Part shown: piece by piece, positions 1 through 8,272 of the stretch
Numbering within the stretch: position 1 is the first letter of the stretch
How the letters are laid out: each line of letters opens with the position of its first letter
Source of the DNA: Lentisphaerota bacterium
GTDB lineage: Bacteria > Verrucomicrobiota > Kiritimatiellia > RFP12 > UBA3636
Assembly (NCBI GenBank): GCA_012514445.1
Contig: JAAZAI010000013.1
Location: forward strand, 1 to 17,711
DNA length: 17,711 bases
Direction of reading: 5' to 3'
Notes under the pieces: generated by a model
What the model was told of the DNA's origin: nothing
Database searches by the model: none
What the model saw: the letters and a program-made list of their open reading frames with translations, nothing else
Position numbers and translations under genes: made by a program

Positions 1-1
1 C

Positions 2-61
2 CGCGAAGGATTTCCCGTCACGCTCGGCAAGTGGCAGAGTGCGATCTATGCCGTGAAATAG
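2..61 (+). CDS. C-terminal tail of an unidentified gene (partial; cut by window start)
   Basis: The frame starting at base 2 reads as a short tail ending FPVTLGKWQSAIYAVK and then TAG at 59-61. Nothing upstream is visible, so the family cannot be named. After the TAG the same frame stays open to TAA at 125-127 with strongly GC-ending codons, and its last residues are RRFLLGYW. An aromatic last residue is typical of outer-membrane beta-barrels, but that is only a hint. Either the gene ends at 61 and the extension is chance, or the TAG interrupts a gene that used to end at 127. Confidence 0.35.
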   Translation, partial: REGFPVTLGKWQSAIYAVK

Positions 62-127
62 CGACTCGCCAACATCAACCAGGACAACACCTGGGTGCAG
101 CGGCGGTTTCTCCTTGGCTACTGGTAA

Positions 128-437
128 TCGGTCAGAAGCCGGGGGTGCGGCATCCTGGCGCGACGTCAACCGGAAGATCTCCAGAATGGCGACCCGATCA
201 TGGAACCCACGCGAGTGCCGCCGCCGCGCCGAATCCCCTGGGAACGCGGGGCTCCGCACCCGCCGTGCAGACATATGCGAGTGCGGAGCCTCGCGATCCC
301 AGCACGGGTGCAGGGGGGCGGTCGGGGATTGTTCCCGGAACCCTCGCGTGAACCTGACCTCCCCCGGCGGCCGATCGATTGCGGTGGACTGGAACACGGG
401 GCTACTCGGTTTGGAACGGATGTGATAGGATGGCGAC
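128..437. other. Spacer before ogg, no convincing gene
   Basis: This stretch of about 310 nt has several open frames on both strands, but they are arginine/proline-rich GC shadows without a family signature. It contains one strong inverted repeat (245-295, listed separately). A possible AGGA ribosome-binding sequence lies at 427-430, just before the ATG at 438. I see no clear promoter. Confidence 0.5.
245..295. repeat. 15-bp inverted repeat (hairpin)
   Basis: GGCTCCGCAC at 250-259 is the exact reverse complement of GTGCGGAGCC at 281-290. The stem extends outward through a G-T wobble to CGCG/CGCG (245-248 and 292-295), with a 21-nt loop. There is no T run on either side, so it is not a textbook intrinsic terminator. 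It could stabilise or end the upstream transcript, or be a REP-like element. Confidence 0.6.
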
Positions 438-500
438 ATGAAAGCCCTCTCGAACCCAGCCGATCTTTCCGGCCTTGGCCGCATCCCCGAAACCCCATGA
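438..500 (+). CDS. Possible 20-codon upstream ORF coupled to ogg
   Basis: An ATG at 438, preceded by AGGA (427-430) at 7-nt spacing, opens a 20-codon frame starting MKALSNPADL. Its stop overlaps the presumed ogg start as ATGA (497-500). The ogg ATG itself has no Shine-Dalgarno, so translation could reach it by termination-reinitiation. The peptide resembles nothing I recognise. It may be a regulatory leader ORF or chance. Confidence 0.3.
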   Translation: MKALSNPADLSGLGRIPETP

Positions 501-1363
501 AGCAAGACGCGACCCGACCTCCGGCGGCGAGATCCCGCGGCGCGCTCGTCTTCGAGCGCGCCGCGCCGCTGGATCTCGCCGAGACGCTCGACGGCGGACA
601 GGCGTTTCGCTGGCGCGGGTGCGAGGATGGCGCCTACGTCGGCGTCGTCGCCCGCCAGGTCGTCCGGGCCTTCTTGAAAGGCGGACGGCTGACGATCGAA
701 GGCGCGCCGCTCGCGGCGCGTCCGTTCTGGCGGGCGTATTTCGCCCTCGACCTCGACTACGGCGCCATCCGGCGGCGACTCGCCGAAGATCCCGCCTTGC
801 GAGAATGCCTCGGCTTCGCCCGCGGCCTTCGCGTGCTGCGTCAGGAGTTCTTCGAGGCGCTCGTCACTTTCATCCTCACGCAGAACAACAACGTCCCCCG
901 CGTGAAGGGCATCGTCGCGCGCCTCTGTGCGACCTTCGGCGACCCGCTCGGCGGGGATTTCGAGGGAGAGCCGGCCTTCGCGTTCCCGAGCCCCGGGAGA
1001 CTCGCGGCGCTCGATGAATCCGATCTCGCCTGCCTGCGCGCGGGCTATCGCGTCCCCGGCATCCTCGACGCCGCGCGCCAAGTGGTCTCGGGGCGGCTCG
1101 ACGAGACTGCGCTCAAGACCCTTCCGGTGCCGGAAGCCCGCGCGCGCCTCCTCGGCGTCCGGGGCGTCGGCCCGAAGGTGGCGGACTGCGTGCTGCTCTA
1201 CGGCCTCGGGCGCTTCGACTGCTGCCCCGTCGACGTCTGGATCCGGCGCGCCCTCGCCCGCTTCTTCCCCGACGGCCTCCCCGCCTGCTCAAGCGGCATC
1301 GCCGGGATCGCCCAGCAATACCTCTTCCACTACGCGCGCCTGCATGGCCTCGACGGGCGATGA
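497..1363 (+). CDS. ogg: 8-oxoguanine DNA glycosylase/AP lyase, OGG1 type
   Basis: A base-excision repair enzyme that removes 8-oxoguanine from DNA and nicks the abasic site. The 288-residue protein has both parts of the OGG1 family. The N-terminal OGG_N domain carries the GQAFRW motif (34-39). The HhH-GPD domain has TQNNN (128-132), matching the SSNNN of human OGG1, then the hairpin GVRGVGPKVADC with the catalytic lysine K227, and PVDVW with the catalytic aspartate D246. The start at 497 is chosen because the OGG_N homology begins about 15 residues later; an upstream in-frame extension is low-complexity. No Shine-Dalgarno precedes it (see the upstream ORF). The gene converges on nadA, the two stops being 5 nt apart. 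It is a different family from the nth glycosylase in the same window. Confidence 0.93.
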   Translation: MKQDATRPPAARSRGALVFERAAPLDLAETLDGGQAFRWRGCEDGAYVGVVARQVVRAFLKGGRLTIEGAPLAARPFWRAYFALDLDYGAIRRRLAEDPALRECLGFARGLRVLRQEFFEALVTFILTQNNNVPRVKGIVARLCATFGDPLGGDFEGEPAFAFPSPGRLAALDESDLACLRAGYRVPGILDAARQVVSGRLDETALKTLPVPEARARLLGVRGVGPKVADCVLLYGLGRFDCCPVDVWIRRALARFFPDGLPACSSGIAGIAQQYLFHYARLHGLDGR

Positions 1364-1368
1364 GCCGG

Positions 1369-2271
1369 TCAGCCCGCGAGCATGCGCTCGATTGGCAGGC
1401 GCGCGCGGTCCATCAGCTCCGGGGCGAGGTCGACCTCGAACTGCATGAACTCCAGCGAATCGACGATGCTTTCGAGGGTGAGCTTCTTCATGTTCGGGCA
1501 CGTGGGCAGCGGCGCCAGCGGGATCAGCTCCTTGCCGGGGTTCTCCTTGCGCATCCGGTGCAGGATGCCGCATTCCGTCCCGATGATGAACGCGCGCGCG
1601 TCCGACTCGCGCACGAACTTGAGCATGCCGCCCGTGCTCAGCGCGTGGTCCGCCACGTCCACCACCGCCGGCGTGCATTCGGGATGCACCAGCATCACGG
1701 CGCCCGGGTGCGCCTCGCGAACCCGTTGCGCGGCCTCCGGCATGATCCGGTTGTGCGTCGGGCAGAAGCCCGGCCACAGCTCGAGCTTGCGTCCCAGTTT
1801 GCGGGCGATGTTCGCCCCGAGGTTCTGGTCGGGCAGAAACAGGATCGTCTTGTCCGCGGGGATCGCGGCGACGATGCGCTCGGCGTTGCCGGAGGTGCAG
1901 CAGACGTCCACCTCGGCCTTCACGGCGGCCGTGGAGTTCACGTAGGCCACGAGCACGGCGTCCGGATGCTCCGCCTTGTACCGGCGCACGGCCTCCGCCG
2001 GCGCCATGTCCGCCATCGGGCAGCCGGCCGAGGGGACCGGATGGAGCACCGTCGAGGCGGGCGAGAGGATCTTGGCCGTCTCGGCCATGAAGGAGACGCC
2101 GCAGAAGACGATGACCGGCGCGCCGGCGTTCTTGGCCTTGATGCTCAGCTCCAGCGAGTCGCCGACGAAGTCCGCGACGTCCTGCACCTCGCCCTGCACG
2201 TAGTTGTGGGCGAGGATGACGGCGTTGCGCCGCCGTTTGAGTTCGGCGATCTGTTCTTCAAGTCTTCCCAT
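1369..2271 (-). CDS. nadA: Quinolinate synthase NadA
   Basis: Condenses iminoaspartate with dihydroxyacetone phosphate to quinolinate in de novo NAD synthesis, using an oxygen-sensitive [4Fe-4S] cluster in the cytosol. The 300-residue protein starts with the family's ILAHNY motif (19-24). The three expected cluster cysteines are C84 (GCPMADM), C170 (GFCPTH) and C258 (TCPNMKK), with the 86- and 88-residue spacing seen in the short thermophile-type NadA. Also conserved are SLELS (39-43), TSGNAE (126-131), LPDQNLG (146-152) and HPEC (196-199). A strong GGAGGAG lies just upstream of the ATG. No nadB or nadC is adjacent. The GNAT gene ends 91 nt upstream on the same strand, so the two may be cotranscribed. 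Confidence 0.97.
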   Translation of the reverse strand: MGRLEEQIAELKRRRNAVILAHNYVQGEVQDVADFVGDSLELSIKAKNAGAPVIVFCGVSFMAETAKILSPASTVLHPVPSAGCPMADMAPAEAVRRYKAEHPDAVLVAYVNSTAAVKAEVDVCCTSGNAERIVAAIPADKTILFLPDQNLGANIARKLGRKLELWPGFCPTHNRIMPEAAQRVREAHPGAVMLVHPECTPAVVDVADHALSTGGMLKFVRESDARAFIIGTECGILHRMRKENPGKELIPLAPLPTCPNMKKLTLESIVDSLEFMQFEVDLAPELMDRARLPIERMLAG

Positions 2272-2362
2272 GGGCTCCTCCGCGATGTCGGTTCGTCGGG
2301 GCAGAGTCTACACTCCGCCCCGTCGTCGCGTCCAGCGAAACCGAACGAGGAGGGGCGCCGGC

Positions 2363-3070
2363 CTACTTCGCGACGGCCACGTCCAGATTGTAGATGCCGC
2401 GGCGGATCACCCGCATGATCTGCTTCTGCGTGAGCTTGGCGTTGTTCGGCGCCCAGACCATGAGGTTCGAGACGACCGGCTTGGCGAACCAGTAGGTCGG
2501 CAGCTCGACGGAGCGCCGGCAGTAGCGGAAGCCATGGTGTTCGTAGAAGCGCACGCGCCGCGCGGCGTCCGGCGAGTCGTCCTCCGGCTCGACGTCCAGC
2601 ACGATCATGCGATCCGCATAGTACTGCAAGTGCTCCAGAGCGCGTCCGCCATAGCCTTCGGAGCGGTGTTCCGGGGCGATGGCGAGATGCTCGACGAAGA
2701 GCATGTCGTGCAGCTCCCAGTAGGAGACGAGGCCGACCGGGACGCCTTCATCGCAGATGGCGCCGAAGTGGAAACGGGGATCGTCGAGGAGCCGCTCGTG
2801 CTCGAAGAACGAACGGCGTTCGTCTTCGGGAAACGAGATGTTGTAGATCATCCAGAGCTGCTGGAACTCGGGTGATTGTGAATCGCGGACGTCGACGATG
2901 CTGAGTCCATCGTCTGCGTCGCCGATCCGGGTCGCGGGGTCCGCGACCTGCATTTTCTGCTGAAGCGTGAAGAACGCCGCAGTCTTTGCGCGCGCCGAAA
3001 GATTCAACGACCTGTCGAATCCAGGGTGGCGCGTCGGGCGTACCGCTTGGGTACTGGCATCTGAGCTCAT
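2363..3070 (-). CDS. GNAT-family N-acetyltransferase
   Basis: A GCN5-related acetyltransferase; the acceptor substrate cannot be told from sequence. The acetyl-CoA-binding motif A is VEHLAIAPEHRSEGYGG, with the RSEGYGG pyrophosphate loop at about residues 136-142 of this start. Strands before it (FGAICDEGVPVGLVSYWEL) and the FYEHHGFRYC motif B complete the fold. Start choice is uncertain. The ATG at 3070 gives 235 residues; an ATG at 2953 gives 196 and still covers the whole GNAT domain; the longest frame begins at 3235 with a basic, low-complexity stretch. None has a strong Shine-Dalgarno. It lies upstream of nadA and diverges from lpxK. Confidence 0.82.
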   Translation of the reverse strand: MSSDASTQAVRPTRHPGFDRSLNLSARAKTAAFFTLQQKMQVADPATRIGDADDGLSIVDVRDSQSPEFQQLWMIYNISFPEDERRSFFEHERLLDDPRFHFGAICDEGVPVGLVSYWELHDMLFVEHLAIAPEHRSEGYGGRALEHLQYYADRMIVLDVEPEDDSPDAARRVRFYEHHGFRYCRRSVELPTYWFAKPVVSNLMVWAPNNAKLTQKQIMRVIRRGIYNLDVAVAK

Positions 3071-3274
3071 AGGCTCGCCACGACGTGAACGGCGTGGCGA
3101 CAGAAACGCTTTCCTTGCTCGAATCATTTGCACCGCGGGTGCTCCGCGGTTCAAGGCTGGCGGTTTCGGCTGGTGGCGGCGACCACTCCGGTTCGAAACC
3201 TGTTTGCTGCCTTGCGAGGGGGTAGTTTCCAACATTTGCGAACCGGAGTCAAGCCCGAACGAAAAGGTATCGTC

Positions 3275-3303
3275 TTGTTTCGAGGGCCCTTTTTCGCTAT
3301 AGT
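3275..3303 (+). promoter_or_regulatory. Sigma70-type promoter for the lpxK operon
   Basis: TTGTTT (3275-3280) and TATAGT (3298-3303) are separated by exactly 17 nt, in an AT-rich island inside GC-rich DNA. Transcription would start near 3310, giving a leader of about 20 nt before the lpxK ATG at 3331. An AGGAA (3313-3317) lies somewhat far from the ATG (13 nt). The rest of the divergent spacer from 3071 shows no gene I can support and no clear minus-strand promoter. Confidence 0.65.
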
Positions 3304-3330
3304 TGTCACTTTAGGAAACCGAATTGCGAC

Positions 3331-4545
3331 ATGAGTTTGCGGAAGTCATTGGAGGCGACGGAAAGCTTCGTCCTGCCCCTCATCCAGTACGAAGGCGACG
3401 ACCAGGGGCATGAATGGCCGGTCCAGTTCATGCTCTGGGCGCTGAAGCGCCTTTCCGTGGTCTACCGCTGGGTGGTCCAGTTCCGCCTCTACCTCTATCG
3501 AACCGGCGTCGTCCGGCGCTTTCCGCTCGGTTGCCAGGTCATCAGCGTGGGCAACGTGACCGTCGGCGGCACCGGCAAGACCCCCATGGTCGAGATGCTC
3601 GCCCGGGAGCTCAGCCGCGAGGGCCGCAAGGTGGCCATCCTCAGCCGCGGCTACCGCAAGAAGGAGAAGACCGCCCTCCAGAAGCTCGGCGACGTCTTCA
3701 AGGGCGGCGCCTCGCACACCCCGCCCCGCATCGTCTCCGACGGCCGCCGCCTGCTCCTCGACAGCGAGATGAGCGGCGACGAGCCGTACATGCTCGCGAC
3801 CAACCTCCCCGACGTGGTCGTCCTGGTCGACCAGGACCGCGTGAAGAGCGGCCGCTACGCCGTCCGCCACTTCGGCTGCGACACGCTGCTGCTCGACGAC
3901 GGCTTCCAGTACCAGAAGCTGCTCCACCGCCTCGACCTCGTGCTCGTCGACCGCACCAACCCCTTCGGCAACGGCAACGTGCTCCCGCGCGGCTTCCTCC
4001 GCGAACCCGCCCGCAACATCGCCCGCGCCAAGTTCATCTGCATCACCAAGGCGCGCCACGGCGACACCGACGAACTGCGCCGCCGCATCCGCGAGCTCAA
4101 CCCCGGCGCCGGCATCATGGAGTGCAACCACGAACCCTGCGCCCTCGTCGGCGCCTTCTCGCGCGAACATCACCCCCTCGAGCAGCTCCGCGGCATGAAG
4201 GTGGTCGCGCTCTCGGGAATCGCCTCCCCCCAGAGCTTCGAAAAGTCCCTCGAGGAGCTCGGAGCCACCCTCCTCAAGCGCCGGCGCTACGCCGACCACC
4301 ACCGCTTCTCCCAGCAGGAGGTCATCGACATCGTCAACGAGGCCCAGTCCCTCGGCGCCGACGCCGTCGTCACGACCGAGAAGGACGCCGTGCGCATGAC
4401 GCGCATCGACCGCTGCGCCGTGCCGGTCTACTACGTGCGCATCGAAGTCCGCTTCGCCAGCGGCGAAGAGGAGTTCCGCCGCTGCATCAGCCACATCACC
4501 TTCGCGGACGCGGCCGCCCCACAGGCCGCCAAGCTCCGCCCGTAA
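3331..4545 (+). CDS. lpxK: Tetraacyldisaccharide 4'-kinase LpxK
   Basis: An inner-membrane kinase that phosphorylates the 4' position of the lipid A disaccharide, so the organism makes (or made) lipid A and has an outer membrane. The 404-residue protein has the amphipathic/hydrophobic N-terminal segment typical of LpxK (about 31-60). The P-loop GNVTVGGTGKTP is at 74-85, SRGY at 105-108, and GDEPYMLA at 149-156. The signature DDGFQ at 189-193 is followed by LVLVDRTNPFGNG and LPRGFLREP. Family members usually have His after DDGFQ; here it is Tyr194. A short insertion lies between SRGYRKK and IVSDGRR. The ATG follows a good promoter, making it the first gene of a five-gene operon; ruvB follows after 15 nt. 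Confidence 0.95.
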   Translation: MSLRKSLEATESFVLPLIQYEGDDQGHEWPVQFMLWALKRLSVVYRWVVQFRLYLYRTGVVRRFPLGCQVISVGNVTVGGTGKTPMVEMLARELSREGRKVAILSRGYRKKEKTALQKLGDVFKGGASHTPPRIVSDGRRLLLDSEMSGDEPYMLATNLPDVVVLVDQDRVKSGRYAVRHFGCDTLLLDDGFQYQKLLHRLDLVLVDRTNPFGNGNVLPRGFLREPARNIARAKFICITKARHGDTDELRRRIRELNPGAGIMECNHEPCALVGAFSREHHPLEQLRGMKVVALSGIASPQSFEKSLEELGATLLKRRRYADHHRFSQQEVIDIVNEAQSLGADAVVTTEKDAVRMTRIDRCAVPVYYVRIEVRFASGEEEFRRCISHITFADAAAPQAAKLRP

Positions 4546-4560
4546 CGCAGACGCCCCGCC

Positions 4561-5580
4561 ATGCCCAAACCCGTCACCGAAGAGCTCAACCAGCGCAACG
4601 CCTCGCTCGACAACCGCCTCCGGCCGTCGTCCTTCGGCGACTTCATCGGCCAGGAGAAGGTGCGCGAACGCCTCCTGCTCAGCGTCGAAGCCGCCCGGCA
4701 GCGCGGCGACCCCCTCGACCACGTCCTGCTCTCCGGCCCCCCCGGCCTCGGCAAGACCACCCTGTGCTACATCCTCGGCGAGGCCATGGGCGTCCAGGTC
4801 AAGGTCACCTCCGGCCCGATCATCGACAAGCCCGCCGACCTCGCCGGCCTGCTCACCTCGCTCAACCGCGGCGACGTCCTCTTCATCGACGAAATCCACC
4901 GCATGCAGCGCACCGTGGAGGAGTACCTGTATTCCGCCATGGAGGACTTCGTCATCGACATCATGATCGACCAGGGCGCCAACGCCCGCTCCATCCGCCT
5001 CGAACTCCCCCGCTTCACCCTCGTCGGCGCCACCACCCGAGCCGGTCTCATCTCCGCCCCCCTGCGCTCGCGCTTCGGCATCGCCGCCCGCCTCAACTAC
5101 TATGTCGCCGAGGAACTCGAACGCATCGTCCACCGCTCCGCCAGGCTCCTCGACGTCGGCATCGACGCCGACGGCTCCCTCGAGATCGCGCGCCGCTCCC
5201 GCGGCACCCCCCGCATCGCCAACAACCTCCTCCGCCGCGTCCGCGACTACGCCCAGGTCCGCGCCGACAACCACATCACCCGCGACGTCGCCGACAAGGC
5301 GCTCACCATGCTCGACATCGACGCCGCCGGGCTCGACGAGATGGACAAGCGCATCCTCGAGACGATCATCGTGAAGTTCAACGGCGGCCCCGTCGGCCTC
5401 GGCTCGCTGGCCGTCTCCGTCGGCGAGGAATCCGACACGATCGAAGAGGTCTACGAACCCTACCTCATCCAGGAAGGCTATCTGAAACGCACGCAAAAAG
5501 GCCGGGTCGCCACGCCCCTGGCCTGGCAGACCCTCGGGCTCGACTTCCCGGCGTCCGCGCAAGGCGAACTGGGACTCTGA
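4561..5580 (+). CDS. ruvB: Holliday junction branch migration helicase RuvB
   Basis: The AAA+ motor that, with RuvA, drives branch migration of Holliday junctions in recombinational repair. The 339-residue length is normal for the family. Walker A is GPPGLGKTT (59-67), Walker B is VLFIDEIHR (106-114), sensor 1 is GATTRAG (156-162), and the arginine-finger segment is LRSRFG (168-173). The sensor-2 stretch is RGTPRIANNLLRR. The C-terminal winged helix contains VGLGSLAVSVGEESDTIEEVYEPYLIQ, the RuvB signature. ruvA and ruvC are not adjacent here. No clear Shine-Dalgarno precedes the ATG, so translation may be coupled to lpxK. Its stop is 1 nt before the next start. Confidence 0.98.
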   Translation: MPKPVTEELNQRNASLDNRLRPSSFGDFIGQEKVRERLLLSVEAARQRGDPLDHVLLSGPPGLGKTTLCYILGEAMGVQVKVTSGPIIDKPADLAGLLTSLNRGDVLFIDEIHRMQRTVEEYLYSAMEDFVIDIMIDQGANARSIRLELPRFTLVGATTRAGLISAPLRSRFGIAARLNYYVAEELERIVHRSARLLDVGIDADGSLEIARRSRGTPRIANNLLRRVRDYAQVRADNHITRDVADKALTMLDIDAAGLDEMDKRILETIIVKFNGGPVGLGSLAVSVGEESDTIEEVYEPYLIQEGYLKRTQKGRVATPLAWQTLGLDFPASAQGELGL

Positions 5581-5581
5581 C

Positions 5582-6871
5582 ATGCTCGACACGCCCCGCC
5601 CCGCCTCCCTCACCCTCCTGTCGATCCTCCTCGCCGCCCTGCTGCTGGGCGGCTGCGCCACCACCGACGCCCCCGACGGCGGCTGCCCGTCCGAGACGAA
5701 CGACGTCGCCATCGCCGAGGCAGCCACCAACGCGCCCCCCGGTCTCGAGGCGAGTCCGCAAGAGACCGCCTCCACCAACGCGCCCATCCACCTAGAAGAG
5801 AGCCCTCCGCAGCTCGCGGCTCCGCCGCGCCCCGCCAAGCCGCGCCCCTGGACGATGGAATTCAAGCACGGCTACCAGACCGCCGTCATCGACGGCGTGC
5901 GCGTCTTCCTGCTCGAGCCGGCGGAGCTCGACCCCAAGACGCGCAAGGGCAGGCCCTCGCCCCTGGATTACAAGAACACCGTCTGCCCGCTCGTCAACGC
6001 CACGCCCAAGCCCCTCGTCGAAGGCAGGCCCGTGCGCGTCTTCATCGACCCCGGGCACGGCGGCGCCGATGCCGGCGCCCTCTCCCAGGACCGCAAGCTG
6101 GTCGAGAGCAAGGTCGTGCTGGACATCGCGAAACGGCTCGCCGCCTACCTGACCCAGACGGGATTCGACGTACGCCTCTCTCGCCAGGACAACACGGTCT
6201 CGCCTCTGCTCGAGGAACGCACGCTCATGGCCGCGAGGTGGAAGGCGGACGTCTTCGTCAGCATCCACATCAACGCCACCGGCGACGGCGACGCCAGCGC
6301 ATACGGTCTCGAGACGTTCATCCTGCCGCCGGCCGGCTCCAGCTCGACTTACGGCGGCGCGACCTCCGCCGCCGTGCAGACCGGCAACGGCAACGACGTG
6401 CGCAACATGCAGCTCGGTTTCGCCATCCAGCGCCGCGCGCTGAAGACCTCCAAGCTCGCCGACCGCGGGCTGCGCCGCGCCCGCTTCGCCGTGCTCCGCG
6501 AGGCGTCGATGCCCGCCGCGCTCGTGGAGTGCGGCTTCATCTCCTCGCCGCGCGACCGCAAGGTCCTGAACACGGCCGAAGGCCGCGAACGACTCGCCCG
6601 GGGCATCTTCCAGGGCATCTGCGACTACGCCTTCGGCACCCTCGCCCCCGGACGTCCAGCCCACGAACCGGGCAGGAAGGGCGCCGCCCCCGCCGCGCAA
6701 ACCCCGCGGCCCGCGGCGACCCAGGTCCCTCCCGGCTCGGCGCTCCCGGACAAGGTCGTCGTGCCCGACCGCGCGCCCGCCTGGGTCCCGCCGCCGCTTC
6801 CGGAGAACCCGCAGGAAGATCCGCGCCTGCGCAAAATCCGCGAAGACGCCGCCAAGGCCGCCGGATTCTAG
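5582..6871 (+). CDS. Lipoprotein N-acetylmuramoyl-L-alanine amidase (Amidase_3)
   Basis: A zinc amidase that cuts the bond between N-acetylmuramic acid and the stem peptide, probably acting at cell division or wall remodelling in the periplasm. The 429-residue protein begins with a signal peptide and lipobox LLGGC (lipid-attachment Cys25). A low-complexity linker follows, with an imperfect repeat (TNAPPGLEASPQE / TNAPIHLEESPPQ). The catalytic domain covers about 150-350. Zinc ligands are H159 in IDPGHGG, E175 in VESKVV and H229 in VSIHIN; the catalytic glutamate is E316 in ALVECGF. The C-terminal 75 residues are proline-rich. The usual regulatory helix between the second and third ligand regions is not obvious. 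It is tightly coupled to ruvB (1 nt). Confidence 0.93.
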   Translation: MLDTPRPASLTLLSILLAALLLGGCATTDAPDGGCPSETNDVAIAEAATNAPPGLEASPQETASTNAPIHLEESPPQLAAPPRPAKPRPWTMEFKHGYQTAVIDGVRVFLLEPAELDPKTRKGRPSPLDYKNTVCPLVNATPKPLVEGRPVRVFIDPGHGGADAGALSQDRKLVESKVVLDIAKRLAAYLTQTGFDVRLSRQDNTVSPLLEERTLMAARWKADVFVSIHINATGDGDASAYGLETFILPPAGSSSTYGGATSAAVQTGNGNDVRNMQLGFAIQRRALKTSKLADRGLRRARFAVLREASMPAALVECGFISSPRDRKVLNTAEGRERLARGIFQGICDYAFGTLAPGRPAHEPGRKGAAPAAQTPRPAATQVPPGSALPDKVVVPDRAPAWVPPPLPENPQEDPRLRKIREDAAKAAGF

Positions 6872-6978
6872 CGACAGTCCCGAACGAGGACATGATGCAG
6901 TCTGTTTCCACAGGACGAGGATCGAACATGATGACACGGAAGCATTTGACGGCCCCGCAGCAAAATCCGGGAAGCGGC

Positions 6979-7569
6979 ATGGAATCCCGCGCCTCGATCA
7001 ACATCCGCCTGCGAGCCTGCCTCGTCTGCGGCGCCCTGCTCCTGCTCGGCGGCTGCGCCTCGCCCGTGCAGCAGGACGGCCGTCTCCGCCACCGCCAGTT
7101 CGAGGTGAACATCTCCGCCCTCGACTGGCTCGAAATCGGCTACTTCCCGCGGCCGGACGACCCGCGCATCCCCTCCCCCTGCCGGCTCTCCTTCTTCGGA
7201 ACCGGCGAAATCCAGTTCAAGACCGGGCGCAGCCCGCAGGTCTGGTCCTCGTTCTCCAGTGAAACCGACCACCCGCATTGGAACGAGGTCGTCTCCGACC
7301 GCCTTCATCTGAAGCCCGCCGAGATCCAGGAGGTGTTCCAGACGTTCGTGGACGAGGGCGTCGTGCCAGCCCGCTCCTTCACCTTCGCCCGCAAGGAGGT
7401 GGAAAAGCCCTATGTGAACATCGCGGGCATGATCGGAATGGAGAAGATCCGCCTCGCGACCGACAACCCGTTTCTCGTCACCCTCGTCGAAGAGGCGCTC
7501 GAGAACTTCGAGCCCGCGCTCCGGCGCGCGGCGGCCGCGCAGCAGGCCGACGAGGATTCCGCGAAATGA
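6979..7569 (+). CDS. Conserved-looking lipoprotein of unknown function
   Basis: A 196-residue protein with a positively charged start, a hydrophobic stretch and lipobox LLLGGC (Cys26), so it is probably exported and lipid-anchored. I do not recognise the mature domain, which holds the patches ALDWLEIGYFPRP, PCRLSFFGTGEIQFKTG and VNIAGMIGMEKIRL. The start at 6979 is preferred because it gives a normal-length signal peptide and has GGGAAG upstream. Alternative ATGs at 6928/6931 also have a GAGGA but would give a signal sequence of over 40 residues. The stop overlaps the nth start (ATGA at 7566-7569), so the two are translationally coupled. Confidence 0.82.
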   Translation: MESRASINIRLRACLVCGALLLLGGCASPVQQDGRLRHRQFEVNISALDWLEIGYFPRPDDPRIPSPCRLSFFGTGEIQFKTGRSPQVWSSFSSETDHPHWNEVVSDRLHLKPAEIQEVFQTFVDEGVVPARSFTFARKEVEKPYVNIAGMIGMEKIRLATDNPFLVTLVEEALENFEPALRRAAAAQQADEDSAK

Positions 7570-8234
7570 AGCCCGCCGACATCCGCGAAGTCCATCGCAT
7601 CCTGATGGAGGACTTCCACGCGAACCCCGCGCCGATCGTGGACTTCATCGCGACCCAGGGGCGCGACCCTTTCAAGATCCTCGTCGCCACCCTGCTCAGC
7701 GCCCGCACACGCGACCAGACGACCGCCCACGTCGTCCGCGACCAGCTTTTCCCCGTCGTGCGCGGCTTCGACGACTTGCGCCGCCTGACCCTCCCGGAGA
7801 TCGAGAGGCTCATCTTCCCCGTCGGCTTCTACCACCAGAAGGCGAAGGCGCTCCACGCCATGCCCGACGTCGTCCGCGACCGCTTCGGCGGCGCGATCCC
7901 CGACACGGTCGAGGCGCTCTGCGAACTGCCCGGCGTCGGGCGGAAGACGGCCAATCTCGTCGTGGCGCTCGCGTTTGAAAAGCCCGCGATCTGCGTCGAC
8001 ATCCACGTGCACCGCATCACGAACCGCCTCGGCCTCGTCAAGACGAAGACGCCGCTCAAAACCGAGATGGCGCTGCGGCGCCTCCTGCCCGAAGACGTCT
8101 GGACGACTTGGAACGCCTGCTTCGTCTCCCACGGCCAGCGCTGCTGCACACCGCGACGCCCGAAGTGCGACGCCTGCCGCATCCGATCCTTCTGCAATTT
8201 CCCCGCCCGGGTTCATTGCGAAAAGCATACGTGA
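7566..8234 (+). CDS. nth: Endonuclease III (DNA glycosylase/AP lyase)
   Basis: A base-excision repair glycosylase that removes oxidised pyrimidines and cleaves AP sites. The 222-residue protein has the HhH-GPD fold: LLSARTRDQTT (43-53), the hairpin LPGVGRKTAN with catalytic lysine K127, and VDIHVHRI with catalytic aspartate D145. The C-terminal [4Fe-4S] cluster ligands are C194, C201, C204 and C210 in the exact Nth spacing C-x6-C-x2-C-x5-C. The ATG overlaps the preceding lipoprotein stop by 4 nt, with GAGGA about 10 nt upstream. It is the last gene of the lpxK operon; no T-rich intrinsic terminator is evident, though a hairpin follows at 8273-8331. Confidence 0.97.
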   Translation: MKPADIREVHRILMEDFHANPAPIVDFIATQGRDPFKILVATLLSARTRDQTTAHVVRDQLFPVVRGFDDLRRLTLPEIERLIFPVGFYHQKAKALHAMPDVVRDRFGGAIPDTVEALCELPGVGRKTANLVVALAFEKPAICVDIHVHRITNRLGLVKTKTPLKTEMALRRLLPEDVWTTWNACFVSHGQRCCTPRRPKCDACRIRSFCNFPARVHCEKHT

Positions 8235-8272
8235 ACCGCCCACCACACGCCGTAATATCGGACTGCTCCTAC

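Noticed and set aside
3346..5865. An 839-residue open frame on the minus strand (and a 793-residue plus-strand one) across lpxK and ruvB
   Set aside because: Both overlap well-recognised genes in other frames and are made of Ala/Gly/Asp/Glu/Val or Arg/Pro runs, as expected from GC-rich codon bias.
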